From Flavobacteriaceae bacterium (GTDB lineage: Bacteria; Bacteroidota; Bacteroidia; Flavobacteriales; Flavobacteriaceae): a stretch of DNA of 10,904 nucleotides. How positions within the stretch are numbered: position 1 is the first letter of the stretch; each line of letters begins with the position of its first letter. Of the stretch, positions 1 through 8,284 are shown in pieces. A program made the position numbers and the translations under genes. The notes below the pieces were generated by a model. The model ran no database searches and was not told where the DNA came from. It was given only the letters and a program-made list of their open reading frames with translations. Location of the stretch: positions 1 through 10,904 of the forward strand of contig JAUVCP010000035.1 in NCBI GenBank assembly GCA_030590765.1, in the 5' to 3' direction.

Positions 1-1815
1 ATAGCAGCAAATCGTGGGAATGTTTATACGTCTGATGGTAGTTTGCTGGCAACTTCAGTATCAAAATTTGATATCAGAATGGATGCTGTTACAATCTCCG
101 ACAGTGATTTTGAAAAAGGCATAAAAGGTTTGAGTAAGTCACTTTCTAAGATGCTTGGTAAAAGTGCAGGTTATTATGAAAATAAGATCCGTAAAGCCAG
201 AGCAACCAAAAATCGATATTTATTTATCACCAGAAACCTGAGTTATAATGAGTATCTCATATTAAAGAAGTTTCCGATTTTTAAATTGGGTACATATCGT
301 GGTGGTTTTATTGTTGAACAAAGAACTGTACGTGAGCATCCCATAGGAAAAATAGCAGAAAGAGCAGTTGGTTATGATGATTACCGTGGAAAAGTTGGAA
401 TTGAGGGTAGTTTTTATGAGTTTTTAAGAGGAAAGAACGGAAAAAGATTAAAACAAAAAATTGCTAAAGGTCAGTGGAAACCTTTAAATGATAATAACGA
501 AATAGAACCTATTGATGGTAGAGATATTATTACTACAATTGATCTGAACATTCAGGATGTTGCTCATCATGCATTATTAGGACAGTTAGAGAAATTTAAA
601 GCCGATCATGGAACTGTTGTTGTAATGGAGACAAAAACAGGTGAAGTTAAGGCTATTTCTAATTTAGGAAGAACTTCAAAAGGAACCTATTACGAGCAAA
701 GAAACTATGCTATTTATGAAACTTATGAGCCTGGCTCCACTTTTAAATTGATGGGAATGGTGGTTGCTTTAGAAGATAAAGTAATTGATACTTCCAGTAT
801 TATAGATACAGAAAAAGGGGTGATATATTTTCATGGAAAAAGAGTAAAAGATTCTCATCATGGTGGTTATGGTAAAATTTCTGCAGCAAGGGTTTTTGAG
901 ATTTCCTCAAATGTAGGAGCAGTAAAAATTATCAATGAGCATTACAAAGACGATCCAAAGAAATTTGTTGCCGGACTGAAAAAAATGAATATCGATAAGA
1001 AAATTGGTTTGCCCATAAAAGGAGAAGGTACACCATTGATACCAGATCCAAAGGATAAAAAAAAATGGAATGGACTTTCATTGCCATGGATGGCTTATGG
1101 TTATGGAGTAGAGCTTACACCTTTGCAAATATTAACTTTTTACAATGGTATAGCTAATAATGGAGAAATGGTAAAACCGAGGTTTGTTAGAGAAATAAGA
1201 ACCCAAAGTAATGTAATCACAAAATTTGAGAAGGAGGTCATAAATCCTAAGATCTGTTCACAGGAAACCATTGATAAAGTGAAAGTAATGATGGAAAATG
1301 TGGTAAAAAGAGGCACGGCTACCAATATTTATGATAAAAATTTTTCTATGGCAGGAAAAACAGGAACCGGTCAGACCGAGTACTGGACAGATCAAACAAA
1401 ATATGTGTCATCATTTGTTGGTTATTTCCCAGCGGATGAACCAAAGTATTCTTGTATAGTAGTGATACATAAACCTGATAAGAAGATTGGCTACTATGGT
1501 AATATAGTTGCTGCACCGGTATTTAAGCAAATTGCAAATAAAATATATTCAGATACTCCCAAGCATGAAAGTGTGGAGTTTTCATCCCAACTGGCTTCAT
1601 TGGACGATAGTTTTAACGACTACTTTGAAAAAGCAAATAAGAATTATAAGCAAGTACCTAATGTAAAAAATATGCCTGGTATGGATGCAATTTCTTTACT
1701 TGAAAATTTAGGTTTTAAAGTAGGTTTTAGTGGTATAGGAAAAGTAAGATCTCAGTCCGTTAAGCCCGGAAAACAATTTGAAAAAGGAGAATTAATCATA
1801 TTAAATCTATCGTAG
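1..1815 (+). CDS. ftsI: Peptidoglycan D,D-transpeptidase FtsI (class B PBP), 5'-partial
   Basis: Division-specific class B penicillin-binding protein that cross-links septal peptidoglycan in the periplasm together with FtsW. The frame is open from the first base, so the start and the N-terminal membrane anchor lie upstream; a TTG at 43 is internal, because the codons before it already encode the family-typical RGN-x-Y-x-x-DGSLLA segment. In the 604 visible residues the three active-site motifs are present: STFK with nucleophile Ser near residue 246 (bases 736-747), SSN near 302 (904-912) and KTGT near 453 (1357-1368). A single PASTA domain occupies about residues 551-604, as in many Bacteroidota FtsI proteins. 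It ends in TAG seven bases before murE, so the two are probably co-transcribed. No lesion is seen, although the lipid II it ultimately uses depends on the damaged genes downstream. Confidence 0.95.
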   Translation: MAANRGNVYTSDGSLLATSVSKFDIRMDAVTISDSDFEKGIKGLSKSLSKMLGKSAGYYENKIRKARATKNRYLFITRNLSYNEYLILKKFPIFKLGTYRGGFIVEQRTVREHPIGKIAERAVGYDDYRGKVGIEGSFYEFLRGKNGKRLKQKIAKGQWKPLNDNNEIEPIDGRDIITTIDLNIQDVAHHALLGQLEKFKADHGTVVVMETKTGEVKAISNLGRTSKGTYYEQRNYAIYETYEPGSTFKLMGMVVALEDKVIDTSSIIDTEKGVIYFHGKRVKDSHHGGYGKISAARVFEISSNVGAVKIINEHYKDDPKKFVAGLKKMNIDKKIGLPIKGEGTPLIPDPKDKKKWNGLSLPWMAYGYGVELTPLQILTFYNGIANNGEMVKPRFVREIRTQSNVITKFEKEVINPKICSQETIDKVKVMMENVVKRGTATNIYDKNFSMAGKTGTGQTEYWTDQTKYVSSFVGYFPADEPKYSCIVVIHKPDKKIGYYGNIVAAPVFKQIANKIYSDTPKHESVEFSSQLASLDDSFNDYFEKANKNYKQVPNVKNMPGMDAISLLENLGFKVGFSGIGKVRSQSVKPGKQFEKGELIILNLS

Positions 1816-1822
1816 TTAAACC

Positions 1823-3286
1823 TTGAAAAATTTAAAAGACATACTATATAAAACAGGGATACAATCGGTTGTAGGTACAACTGATCTGTTGATAGATGCT
1901 ATTGCATTTGATTCAAGGAAAATAGTAGATAATTCTTTATTTGTTGCGCAAAAAGGTATTGTTTTTGATGGCCATCAATTTATTGAAACAGCAATAGAAA
2001 AAGGTGCTGTTGCAATAATTTGTGAAGTACTTCCTGTTAATTTTAGGTCAAGTATCACTTATGTTAAGGTAGATGATTCCAATGATGCACTTGCAATTGT
2101 TGCTGCAAATTTTTATGATAATCCATCATTAAAATTAAAACTAATTGGTGTTACCGGTACTAACGGGAAAACTACAATTACTACCTTGCTTTATAGGCTT
2201 TTCAAAAAGTTGAATTATAAAAGTGGTTTACTTTCTACTATAAAGATCATGATTGATGAAGAAGAGATAAAAACCACACATACTACTCCAGATTCCTTAA
2301 AATTGAACAAAGCTCTTTATCAAATGGTATCAGCAGGAGTTGAATATTGTTTTATGGAGGTAAGCTCTCATGGAATTCATCAAAAAAGAACAGCAGGTTT
2401 GTATTTTGAAGGTGGAATTTTTACAAATCTTAGTCATGATCATTTAGATTATCACAAAACCTTTGCAGAGTACAGAGATGTCAAAAAATTATTTTTTGAT
2501 CAATTACCAAAAACATCCTTTGCGTTGGTAAATATCGATGATAGGAATGGCTTGGTAATGATTCAAAATACAAAAGCAAAAAAATATACCTATGCCTTAA
2601 AAACAGTTGCTGATTATAAGGCAAGAATAATTGAAAATCAATTTGACGGGCTTTTATTAAATGTTGATAATCAGGAAGTATGGTCAAAATTAATAGGAAA
2701 TTTCAATGCATATAATCTGTTGGCAATTTATGCAACTGCTGATTTGTTGGGACAAGATAAAATAGAAGTTTTGCGAATTGTAAGTGAATTGGAAAATGTG
2801 GATGGAAGATTTCAACATGCTATTTCAAAAATGGGAATAAGTACTATTGTTGATTATGCACATACGCCGGATGCTCTAAAAAACGTATTGGAAACTATAG
2901 AAACCATTCGAACTCATAATGAACAGGTAATAACAGTTGTAGGTTGTGGAGGAGACAGGGATAAGACCAAAAGGCCAAAAATGGGAAATATTGCTTCTGT
3001 TTTAAGTAGTCAGGTGGTTTTTACCTCTGATAATCCAAGAAGTGAAGATCCAGATAAGATCATTGAAGAAATGGAGGAAGGTGTACAGCCCGAAAATTAT
3101 AAAAAAACTATTTCCATCACCAATAGAAAACAAGCGATAAAAACAGCGTGCAAGCTAGCAGAAAAAGGAGATATCATATTGGTTGCCGGAAAAGGTCATG
3201 AAACCTATCAGATTATTGGTGATGTAAGATCTGATTTTGATGATTTTAAAATTGTGAATGAGTTACTAACCGAAATGAATAAATAG
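1823..3286 (+). CDS. murE: UDP-MurNAc-L-Ala-D-Glu:meso-diaminopimelate ligase MurE (TTG start)
   Basis: Cytoplasmic ATP-dependent ligase that adds the third stem residue to UDP-MurNAc-dipeptide. At 487 aa it is full length. The Mur ligase layout is intact: an N-terminal UDP-substrate domain (about 1-90), a central ATPase with P-loop GTNGKTT at 112-118, [17 protein letters not shown], a YRDVK segment whose Lys221 fits the carbamylated lysine of the family, and a C-terminal ligase domain with [10 protein letters not shown]. The DNPR motif at 403-406 is the established mark of meso-DAP specificity. The start is TTG at 1823: an in-frame TAA lies at 1817-1819, and the following residues ([10 protein letters not shown]) match the usual N-terminus of flavobacterial MurE, so a later start is unlikely. 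It lies 4 bases before mraY. It looks functional, but its substrate is made by MurC and MurD, which are missing or broken here. Confidence 0.96.
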   Translation: MKNLKDILYKTGIQSVVGTTDLLIDAIAFDSRKIVDNSLFVAQKGIVFDGHQFIETAIEKGAVAIICEVLPVNFRSSITYVKVDDSNDALAIVAANFYDNPSLKLKLIGVTGTNGKTTITTLLYRLFKKLNYKSGLLSTIKIMIDEEEIKTTHTTPDSLKLNKALYQMVSAGVEYCFMEVSSHGIHQKRTAGLYFEGGIFTNLSHDHLDYHKTFAEYRDVKKLFFDQLPKTSFALVNIDDRNGLVMIQNTKAKKYTYALKTVADYKARIIENQFDGLLLNVDNQEVWSKLIGNFNAYNLLAIYATADLLGQDKIEVLRIVSELENVDGRFQHAISKMGISTIVDYAHTPDALKNVLETIETIRTHNEQVITVVGCGGDRDKTKRPKMGNIASVLSSQVVFTSDNPRSEDPDKIIEEMEEGVQPENYKKTISITNRKQAIKTACKLAEKGDIILVAGKGHETYQIIGDVRSDFDDFKIVNELLTEMNK

Positions 3287-3290
3287 AGAG

Positions 3291-4523
3291 ATGTTATATT
3301 ATTTATTTGACTATTTTGATCAACATTTTAGCCTATCGGGAGCGGGATTGTTTCGATACATTTCTTTTCGCTCAGCCATGGCATTTTCCTTTTCTTTATT
3401 GCTTTCCACAATTTATGGTAGAAAGATCATTGATAAATTAAGGCGTTTACAGGTGGGTGAATCTATTCGGGATCTGGGATTGAAAGGTCAGGTTGAAAAA
3501 ACCGGAACACCAACAATGGGAGGTCTGATCATCATATTTGCAACATTGATCCCCGTGTTTCTTTTTGCAAAGTTGCATAATATTTACATCATTTTATTGA
3601 TAGTTACTACCTTATGGATGGGAGCTATTGGTTTTATAGATGATTATATCAAAGTTTTCAGAAAGAACAAAGAGGGTTTGCAAGGCAGATTCAAAGTAGT
3701 AGGTCAGATCGTTTTAGGAGCCTTTGTGGGTTTTGTTCTTTATTTCAATCCGGATGTGGTTATAAAAGAAAAAATAAGAGGGGAGCAGATTGTAAAAATA
3801 GAGCAATTAACAAATTACAGAAGTGATTTTACCGAGGCACACAAATCAACAAAAACTACCATTCCTTTTATAAAGAATAACGAATTAGATTACGCCAGTT
3901 TGATCAATTGGATGGGAGAAGGATCTAAAGATTATGTATGGCTGGTTTTTGTTTTGATAGTAATATTTATCATAACAGCCATTTCAAACGGAGCAAATTT
4001 AACAGATGGAATTGATGGTCTGGCTGCAGGTAGTTCTGCTATAATTGTTCTGGCTTTAGCTGTTTTTGCATGGGTATCGGGTAATATCATTTTTGCCGAC
4101 TATTTGGATGTAATGTATATACCTAACTCTGGTGAGTTAACTATTTTCCTTAGCGCATTTGTTGGAGGTTTGATTGGGTTTTTATGGTATAATACCTATC
4201 CGGCACAAGTATTTATGGGAGATACTGGGAGTTTGACAATAGGAGGGATCATTGCGGTTTTGGCGATTGCTGTTCGAAAAGAATTGCTTTTACCAATATT
4301 AGCAGGTGTCTTTTTGATTGAGAATTTATCAGTAGTGATGCAGGTTTCTTATTTTAAATATACAAGAAAAAAGTATGGTGCAGGAAAAAGAATATTCTTA
4401 ATGTCACCATTGCATCATCATTACCAAAAGAGAGGCTATCACGAAAGTAAAATCGCAACACGATTTTGGATCGTAGGAATTTTACTGGCGGTAATTTCTA
4501 TAGTAACATTAAAAGTAAGATAA
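3291..4523 (+). CDS. mraY: Phospho-MurNAc-pentapeptide transferase MraY
   Basis: Integral membrane enzyme that transfers phospho-MurNAc-pentapeptide to undecaprenyl phosphate, giving lipid I on the inner face of the cytoplasmic membrane. At 410 aa it is longer than the E. coli enzyme (360 aa) because of a polar insert around residues 155-205, which I regard as usual in Bacteroidota. Hydrophobic segments are spread along the protein, consistent with the ten-helix family fold. Key motifs are intact: TPTMGG, the Asp pair D117-D118 in [24 protein letters not shown] with D311, and the His cluster H375-H377 before [10 protein letters not shown]. The ATG follows the murE stop by 4 bases, implying coupled expression. 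After its stop there is only a 26-base A-rich leader before the murD remnant. No sign of decay. Confidence 0.96.
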   Translation: MLYYLFDYFDQHFSLSGAGLFRYISFRSAMAFSFSLLLSTIYGRKIIDKLRRLQVGESIRDLGLKGQVEKTGTPTMGGLIIIFATLIPVFLFAKLHNIYIILLIVTTLWMGAIGFIDDYIKVFRKNKEGLQGRFKVVGQIVLGAFVGFVLYFNPDVVIKEKIRGEQIVKIEQLTNYRSDFTEAHKSTKTTIPFIKNNELDYASLINWMGEGSKDYVWLVFVLIVIFIITAISNGANLTDGIDGLAAGSSAIIVLALAVFAWVSGNIIFADYLDVMYIPNSGELTIFLSAFVGGLIGFLWYNTYPAQVFMGDTGSLTIGGIIAVLAIAVRKELLLPILAGVFLIENLSVVMQVSYFKYTRKKYGAGKRIFLMSPLHHHYQKRGYHESKIATRFWIVGILLAVISIVTLKVR

Positions 4524-4549
4524 ACAATAACAAATAAACAAATAAATAA

Positions 4550-5098
4550 ATGAGTATTTCAGCTTTTGCCTTGCAAACTAAATTTAATGTAAAAAATGCC
4601 ATGGCATCTCACACTTTACATGACCTTATGAAAGTTCGGAAAGAAACGATAAGAGAATCTATGGCAGATTTTGAACATGAAGAACATAGGTTGGAGGATG
4701 TCTTGAGAATTAATGGTGTACAGTATATCAATGATTCAAGAGCTGTGAATGTAAATGCTACTTTTTATGCTTTAGAGAGTGTTGAAACTTCCATTATCTG
4801 GATAGCAGGTGGAATCGATAAAGGTAACGATTATGAACCTTTATTACCCCTTGTGAATGAAAAGGTAAAGGCTATTATTTGTTTAGGTCATGACAACCAA
4901 AAACTAATTGAAGTTTTTGGGAATACAGTTGATTTTATGATCGAGACAGATAGAATAGAAGATGCTGTAAAAATTGCTTATAAATTATCTGATGGTGGAG
5001 AGTCGGTTCTTTTGTCTCCTGCCTGTGCAAGTTATGATCTGTTTGAAAATTTCGAAGAAAGAGGAAAATTATTTAAACAAGCTGTACGACAACTATAA
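4550..5098 (+). pseudogene. murD: MurD remnant: C-terminal part of UDP-MurNAc-L-Ala:D-Glu ligase
   Basis: Intact MurD (about 440 aa) adds D-Glu to UDP-MurNAc-L-Ala. Only 182 codons remain here: the end of the central domain and the C-terminal ligase domain. By alignment from memory to E. coli MurD, Asn271 corresponds to N16, Arg302 to R47, Asp317 to D62, Lys348 to K91, Ser415 to S161 and Phe422 to F168, so about 255 N-terminal residues (the uridine-binding domain and the P-loop ATPase core) are gone. The frame is open and ends with the typical SPACAS-x-D-x-F motif. Several conserved positions differ: Q-T-K-F-N where Q-G-K-H-N is usual (T10, F12), and NDSRAVN where NDSKATN is usual (R64, V66, the positions of E. 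coli Lys319 and Thr321). A normal-looking A-rich leader and an ATG sit right at the break, so it may be translated, but it cannot be a complete ligase. An expressed standalone domain with another role is possible but unsupported. Confidence 0.88.
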
Positions 5099-5120
5099 AA
5101 CAATACTGGTATAAGTATTT

Positions 5121-6323
5121 ATGACACAATTATTTGAAAATATAAAAGGAGATAAAACCATTTGGGCAATTATTGCTATTCTGGCTATATTTTCATTTTT
5201 ACCTGTGTATAGTGCAAGTACAAATCTTGTATATGTTGCTGGTATAGGAAGCACATTTGGTTATTTATTCAAACATGCCATGTTGCTGTTAGTGGGCTTT
5301 GGAATTGTGTTTGCCATACATAAGATTCCGTACAGGTATTTTAGTGGTTTGTCGGTAATAATGTTACCGGTTGTGGTTGTATTGTTGATAGTTACTTTAA
5401 CACAGGGTACAGTAATTAGTGGTGCCAATGCAAGTAGGTGGATCAGAATTCCTTTTGTTGGAGTTGGTTTTCAAACTTCCACTATGGCCGCTGTCATATT
5501 AATGATCTATATTTCAAGGTATTTAGCCCGAAATAAGGATAAGAAAATAGAACTTAAAGAAAGTTTTTTGACTTTATGGTTGCCCGTAGGAGTAATTTTA
5601 GCATTGATCTTACCTGCTAATTTTTCAACCACAGCTATTGTATTTACAATGGTAATGTTGCTGGTTTTTCTTGGCGGATATCCATTCAAATATATAATGT
5701 TAATCCTTGGAGTAGGGGTTTTAGCATTTTCCATATTTATTTTAACCGCAAGGGCATTTCCTGATACTATGAAAAATAGCAGGATCAGTACCTGGTCAAA
5801 TCGTATTGAAAATTATATGTCTGGTAATTCTGAAGATAATTATCAGGCCGAAAAGGCAAAAATTGCTATAGCATCAGGAGAAATATATGGAAAAGGTCCT
5901 GGAAAAAGTGTGCAAAAGAATTTTTTACCTCAATCTTCCTCCGATTTTATTTATGCTATTATTGGTGAAGAATTTGGTATAGTGGGTGCGATTTTTATCA
6001 TTCTGTTATACCTAGGTCTGTTGTTTAGAATTGTGATCATAGCAACAAAAACAAAAACTATTTTTGGTACTTTACTGGTGCTGGGTGTTGGTTTGCCAAT
6101 AGTTTTTCAGGCATTGATTAATATGGCTGTTGCAGTAGGATTATTTCCGGTAACGGGGCAACCACTACCGTTGATAAGCACAGGTGGAACTTCTATTTGG
6201 ATGACCTGTTTTGCTATTGGAATTATTCTTAGTGTTAGCGCAGCCAATAAAAAAGATGTGATTCCGGCTGTTAAAGATGAATTTGAAAACCCTTTAGATA
6301 TTTTACATGAAGCAGTTGGTTAA
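5121..6323 (+). CDS. ftsW: Peptidoglycan glycosyltransferase FtsW (SEDS family)
   Basis: Polytopic membrane protein of the SEDS family that polymerises lipid II into glycan strands at the septum, working with FtsI. At 400 aa with about ten hydrophobic segments it is full length. Seen motifs: GANASRWI followed by GFQTST (the region of the family's FQPSE-like motif; the T-S-T form is in my recollection normal in flavobacteria), the catalytic Asp in [11 protein letters not shown] (D275, matching E. coli D297), and [11 protein letters not shown] near the C-terminus. It starts 22 bases after the murD remnant. Its last 17 bases overlap the start of murG in another frame, suggesting translational coupling. 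It appears intact although MurG, which makes its substrate, is interrupted. Confidence 0.95.
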   Translation: MTQLFENIKGDKTIWAIIAILAIFSFLPVYSASTNLVYVAGIGSTFGYLFKHAMLLLVGFGIVFAIHKIPYRYFSGLSVIMLPVVVVLLIVTLTQGTVISGANASRWIRIPFVGVGFQTSTMAAVILMIYISRYLARNKDKKIELKESFLTLWLPVGVILALILPANFSTTAIVFTMVMLLVFLGGYPFKYIMLILGVGVLAFSIFILTARAFPDTMKNSRISTWSNRIENYMSGNSEDNYQAEKAKIAIASGEIYGKGPGKSVQKNFLPQSSSDFIYAIIGEEFGIVGAIFIILLYLGLLFRIVIIATKTKTIFGTLLVLGVGLPIVFQALINMAVAVGLFPVTGQPLPLISTGGTSIWMTCFAIGIILSVSAANKKDVIPAVKDEFENPLDILHEAVG

Positions 6324-7413
6324 AATATTATTAAGTGGTGGCGGCACGGGAGGTCATATTTATCCGGCAATATCTATCGCCAATGAATTGAAAAGAAGAT
6401 TTTCGAAAACTGAATTTTTGTTTGTAGGAGCAAATGACAGAATGGAAATGGAGAAAGTACCTCAGGAGGGATATAAAATAATAGGATTAAATATTGCAGG
6501 ATTACAACGGAGTTTAACTCTTAAGAATTTTGCATTTCCTTTTAAATTGATACATAGTTTGATAAAGGCAAAACAGATTGTAAAAGATTTTAATCCGGAT
6601 GTTGTAATTGGTACCGGTGGATTTGCATCTGGACCAACTTTGTATATGGCAAATCAAAAAAATATCCCTACGCTAATCCAGGAGCAAAATTCATTTCCAG
6701 GTGTAACGAATAAATTACTTGCAAAAAAAGCAAAGAAAATATGTGTTGCGTATAGTGGTTTGGAAAAATATTTTCCAGAAGAAAAAATTATTAAAACAGG
6801 AAATCCGGTAAGGCAAGATCTTTTAAAGATATCTGAAAAACAAGAAGAAGCAATATCTTTTTTCGGACTGGACAAAAACAAAAAAACTTTGGTTGTTTTA
6901 GGAGGAAGTCTTGGGGCAAGAGTAATCAATCAAACCCTTGAGAAGAACATGGATTTTATTTTAGTTAAGGATTTTCAGATCATTTGGAAATCGTGTAAAC
7001 TGTAAATTGAAGAGTATAAAAATTATAAAGAATTTAAAGGTGTAAATGTACATGCTTTTATCAAAAACATGGATTTGTTATATGCAGCAGCAGATGTGAT
7101 GATAAGCAGAGCTGGAGCCGGAACTATTTCTGAATTATGCATAGTAGGGAAACCGGTGATTTTTATTCCTTCGCCAAATGTTGCAGAAGACCATCAAACT
7201 AAAAATGCGATGTCGATTGTAAAGAAAGATGCTGCCGTTATGATCAAAGAAAGTGAGTTGGATACTTTTAGAGAAATATTTGCTGGGTTGGTGGAAGATA
7301 AAGTAAAAAGAGATTCCTTATCGGCAAATATCAAATCTCTGGCGCTACCAGATGCAACAGAACAAATTGTTGATGAAATTGAAAAAATATTGATTAATAG
7401 AGATAAAAAATAA
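6307..7413 (+). pseudogene. murG: MurG (lipid I GlcNAc transferase) interrupted by an in-frame TAA
   Basis: MurG is the membrane-associated GT28 glycosyltransferase that adds GlcNAc from UDP-GlcNAc to lipid I, giving lipid II. Ignoring the stop, the frame spans 368 codons, the normal family length. The N-terminal half has [11 protein letters not shown] (residues 11-21), [17 protein letters not shown] and GGSLGA. The C-terminal half has [10 protein letters not shown] and the [13 protein letters not shown] donor-binding region. A TAA at 7003-7005 (codon 233) splits them, and both halves are in the same frame, so this is a nonsense change and not a frameshift. In related proteins as I recall them this spot reads W-Q-x-G-K-L-Y; here it is W-K-S-C-K-L-stop, so a usually conserved Gly is also Cys (codon 230). 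An ATG at 7069 opens the second half but is an internal Met. A 232-aa product would lack most of the UDP-GlcNAc-binding domain. A sequencing or consensus error at the TAA cannot be excluded. Confidence 0.9.
7003..7005 (+). other. Premature stop codon within murG
   Basis: TAA at codon 233 replaces what is normally an aromatic residue (Tyr in the relatives I recall, a one-base change from TAT or TAC). Other genes in the window use TAA (mraY, murD remnant, ftsW, ftsQ, ftsA) and TAG (ftsI, murE) as real terminators, so the codon is not reassigned here. No in-frame start lies close behind it; the next in-frame ATG is at 7069. Confidence 0.9.
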
Positions 7414-7421
7414 GAAGGATA

Positions 7422-7454
7422 AAGGCCTTTTCCCTAAAAACAAAATAAGGCCTT
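7422..7454 (+). terminator. Stem-loop just after murG, possible terminator
   Basis: The 8-base palindrome AAGGCCTT occurs at 7422-7429 and again at 7447-7454, giving an 8-bp stem with a 17-base AT-rich loop. It begins nine bases after the murG stop codon, a typical position for an intrinsic terminator. The downstream bases (AAAATTATTTG) are only weakly U-rich, so termination efficiency is uncertain. If active, it would separate ftsI-murG from ftsQ-ftsA-ftsZ. Confidence 0.45.
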
Positions 7455-7482
7455 AAAATTATTTGTATGCTAAATACTTTGT

Positions 7483-7543
7483 AAACTATGGCAATCTGTT
7501 GAGATAAATAAAGGGGATTATTTTTTTTTGATTGTCATAGTTT
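7483..7543. repeat. Imperfect inverted repeat with 14-base arms upstream of ftsQ
   Basis: The left arm AAACTATGGCAATC (7483-7496) is matched by the right arm GATTGTCATAGTTT (7530-7543): 13 of 14 positions are Watson-Crick complementary, and the remaining one is a G-T pair that would be a wobble in RNA. The 33-base loop contains GGGG and the T9 run. The right arm ends 12 bases before the ftsQ ATG. It could be an RNA hairpin in the ftsQ leader, an operator, or the remnant of a small inverted-repeat element; no target-site duplication is obvious. Confidence 0.7.
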
Positions 7544-7555
7544 TAATAACGAAAA

Positions 7556-8281
7556 ATGAAGAAATATATTATACACATCAAATTTTTACTACTAATTATA
7601 TTGGTTGTGTCTTTATATGGATTTGCATCACATAGAAATAGTACCAAGATCAGTAAAAATTTTGATGTAGTTTTTGAAAACGGAAATAACCTGTTTATTA
7701 GCTATGAAACGGTTAATAAGTTGTTAATACAAAAGTTGGGCACTGATAAAATTCAAACAAAAGAAAATATAAATTTGAATAATTTAGAAAATTTCATTCA
7801 AACCAATAAAATGATTGAAAATACTGAAGTTTTTCTAAAAATTAATGGGGATTTAGGCGTAATTATTAAACAAAGAACACCAATTTTACGGGTTGCGAAT
7901 AACTCAAAATCTTATTATCTGGATAGGTTAGGGGAAATTATGCCTTTATCTGATAATTATTCGGCCAGAGTTCCTGTTAGTTCAAGTGATATAGGAGAGA
8001 ATAATAGTAGTGACATCATATATTTGGCCAATCAAATTAAAGATGACGTTTTTTTACGAAAGCAGATCATCGGAATTAGCCAAAAAGACAGTACAAATCA
8101 ATTTGAATTGAAAACCCGTATAGGAGATCAGGTTATTCTGTTTGGTAGTTTGAATAACATGCGAAATAAATTCAATAAATTAAAAGTCTTTTATCAAAAA
8201 GTGATTGCTGATAGCACTCTTAATCATTACAAAACTATTGATTTGAAGTATAAAAATCAGGTGGTTTGTACAAAAAAGTAA
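7556..8281 (+). CDS. ftsQ: Cell division protein FtsQ
   Basis: Single-pass division protein of the FtsQ/DivIB family, which bridges early (FtsA-FtsZ) and late (FtsW-FtsI) divisome parts. At 241 aa it is short, as usual in flavobacteria. A signal anchor lies at about residues 9-25 after a basic start (MKKYIIHIK), placing the rest in the periplasm. A POTRA-like region follows (about 35-105, ending in IKQRTPILRV), then SYYLDRLGEIMPLSDNYSARVPV and a C-terminal beta region with YKTIDLKYKNQVVCTK, which I recognise from flavobacterial FtsQ. The ATG at 7556 is preceded by an A-rich stretch and no clear Shine-Dalgarno. It stops 3 bases before ftsA. It is intact, so the genes downstream of the murC gap are not affected by decay. 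Confidence 0.92.
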   Translation: MKKYIIHIKFLLLIILVVSLYGFASHRNSTKISKNFDVVFENGNNLFISYETVNKLLIQKLGTDKIQTKENINLNNLENFIQTNKMIENTEVFLKINGDLGVIIKQRTPILRVANNSKSYYLDRLGEIMPLSDNYSARVPVSSSDIGENNSSDIIYLANQIKDDVFLRKQIIGISQKDSTNQFELKTRIGDQVILFGSLNNMRNKFNKLKVFYQKVIADSTLNHYKTIDLKYKNQVVCTKK

Positions 8282-8284
8282 AGT

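Larger units (their letters stand above)
7414..7555. other. Intergenic gap at the expected murC position
   Basis: In the Bacteroidota dcw order murC (about 450 codons) lies between murG and ftsQ. Here the two are separated by only 142 bases, and I found no Mur ligase motif or recognisable MurC fragment in any frame of the gap. It holds two inverted repeats, at 7422-7454 and 7483-7543, and a run of nine T (7521-7529). The sequence is AT-rich and looks like a regulatory spacer. Whether murC was deleted here or relocated cannot be told from the window. Confidence 0.8.

Noticed and set aside
6307-6323. The 17-base ftsW-murG overlap as an anomaly
   Set aside because: Short overlaps are common in dcw clusters and consistent with translational coupling; both protein ends look normal.
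7003-7005. Stop codon reassignment or programmed readthrough in murG
   Set aside because: TAA ends mraY, ftsW, ftsQ and ftsA normally in this window, and no readthrough-type context or structure is apparent at the site.
7069-7413. A separate 114-codon gene after murG
   Set aside because: It is in the same frame as the preceding murG part and encodes the C-terminal UDP-GlcNAc-binding half of MurG; the ATG is an internal Met, so it is one interrupted gene.
7453-7481. Bacteroidota-type promoter (TTG, about 19 bases, TAnnTTTG) for ftsQ
   Set aside because: The best match, TTA - 19 bases - TACTTTG, lacks the G of the -33 element and one base of the -7 element and overlaps the stem-loop arm; too weak to annotate.
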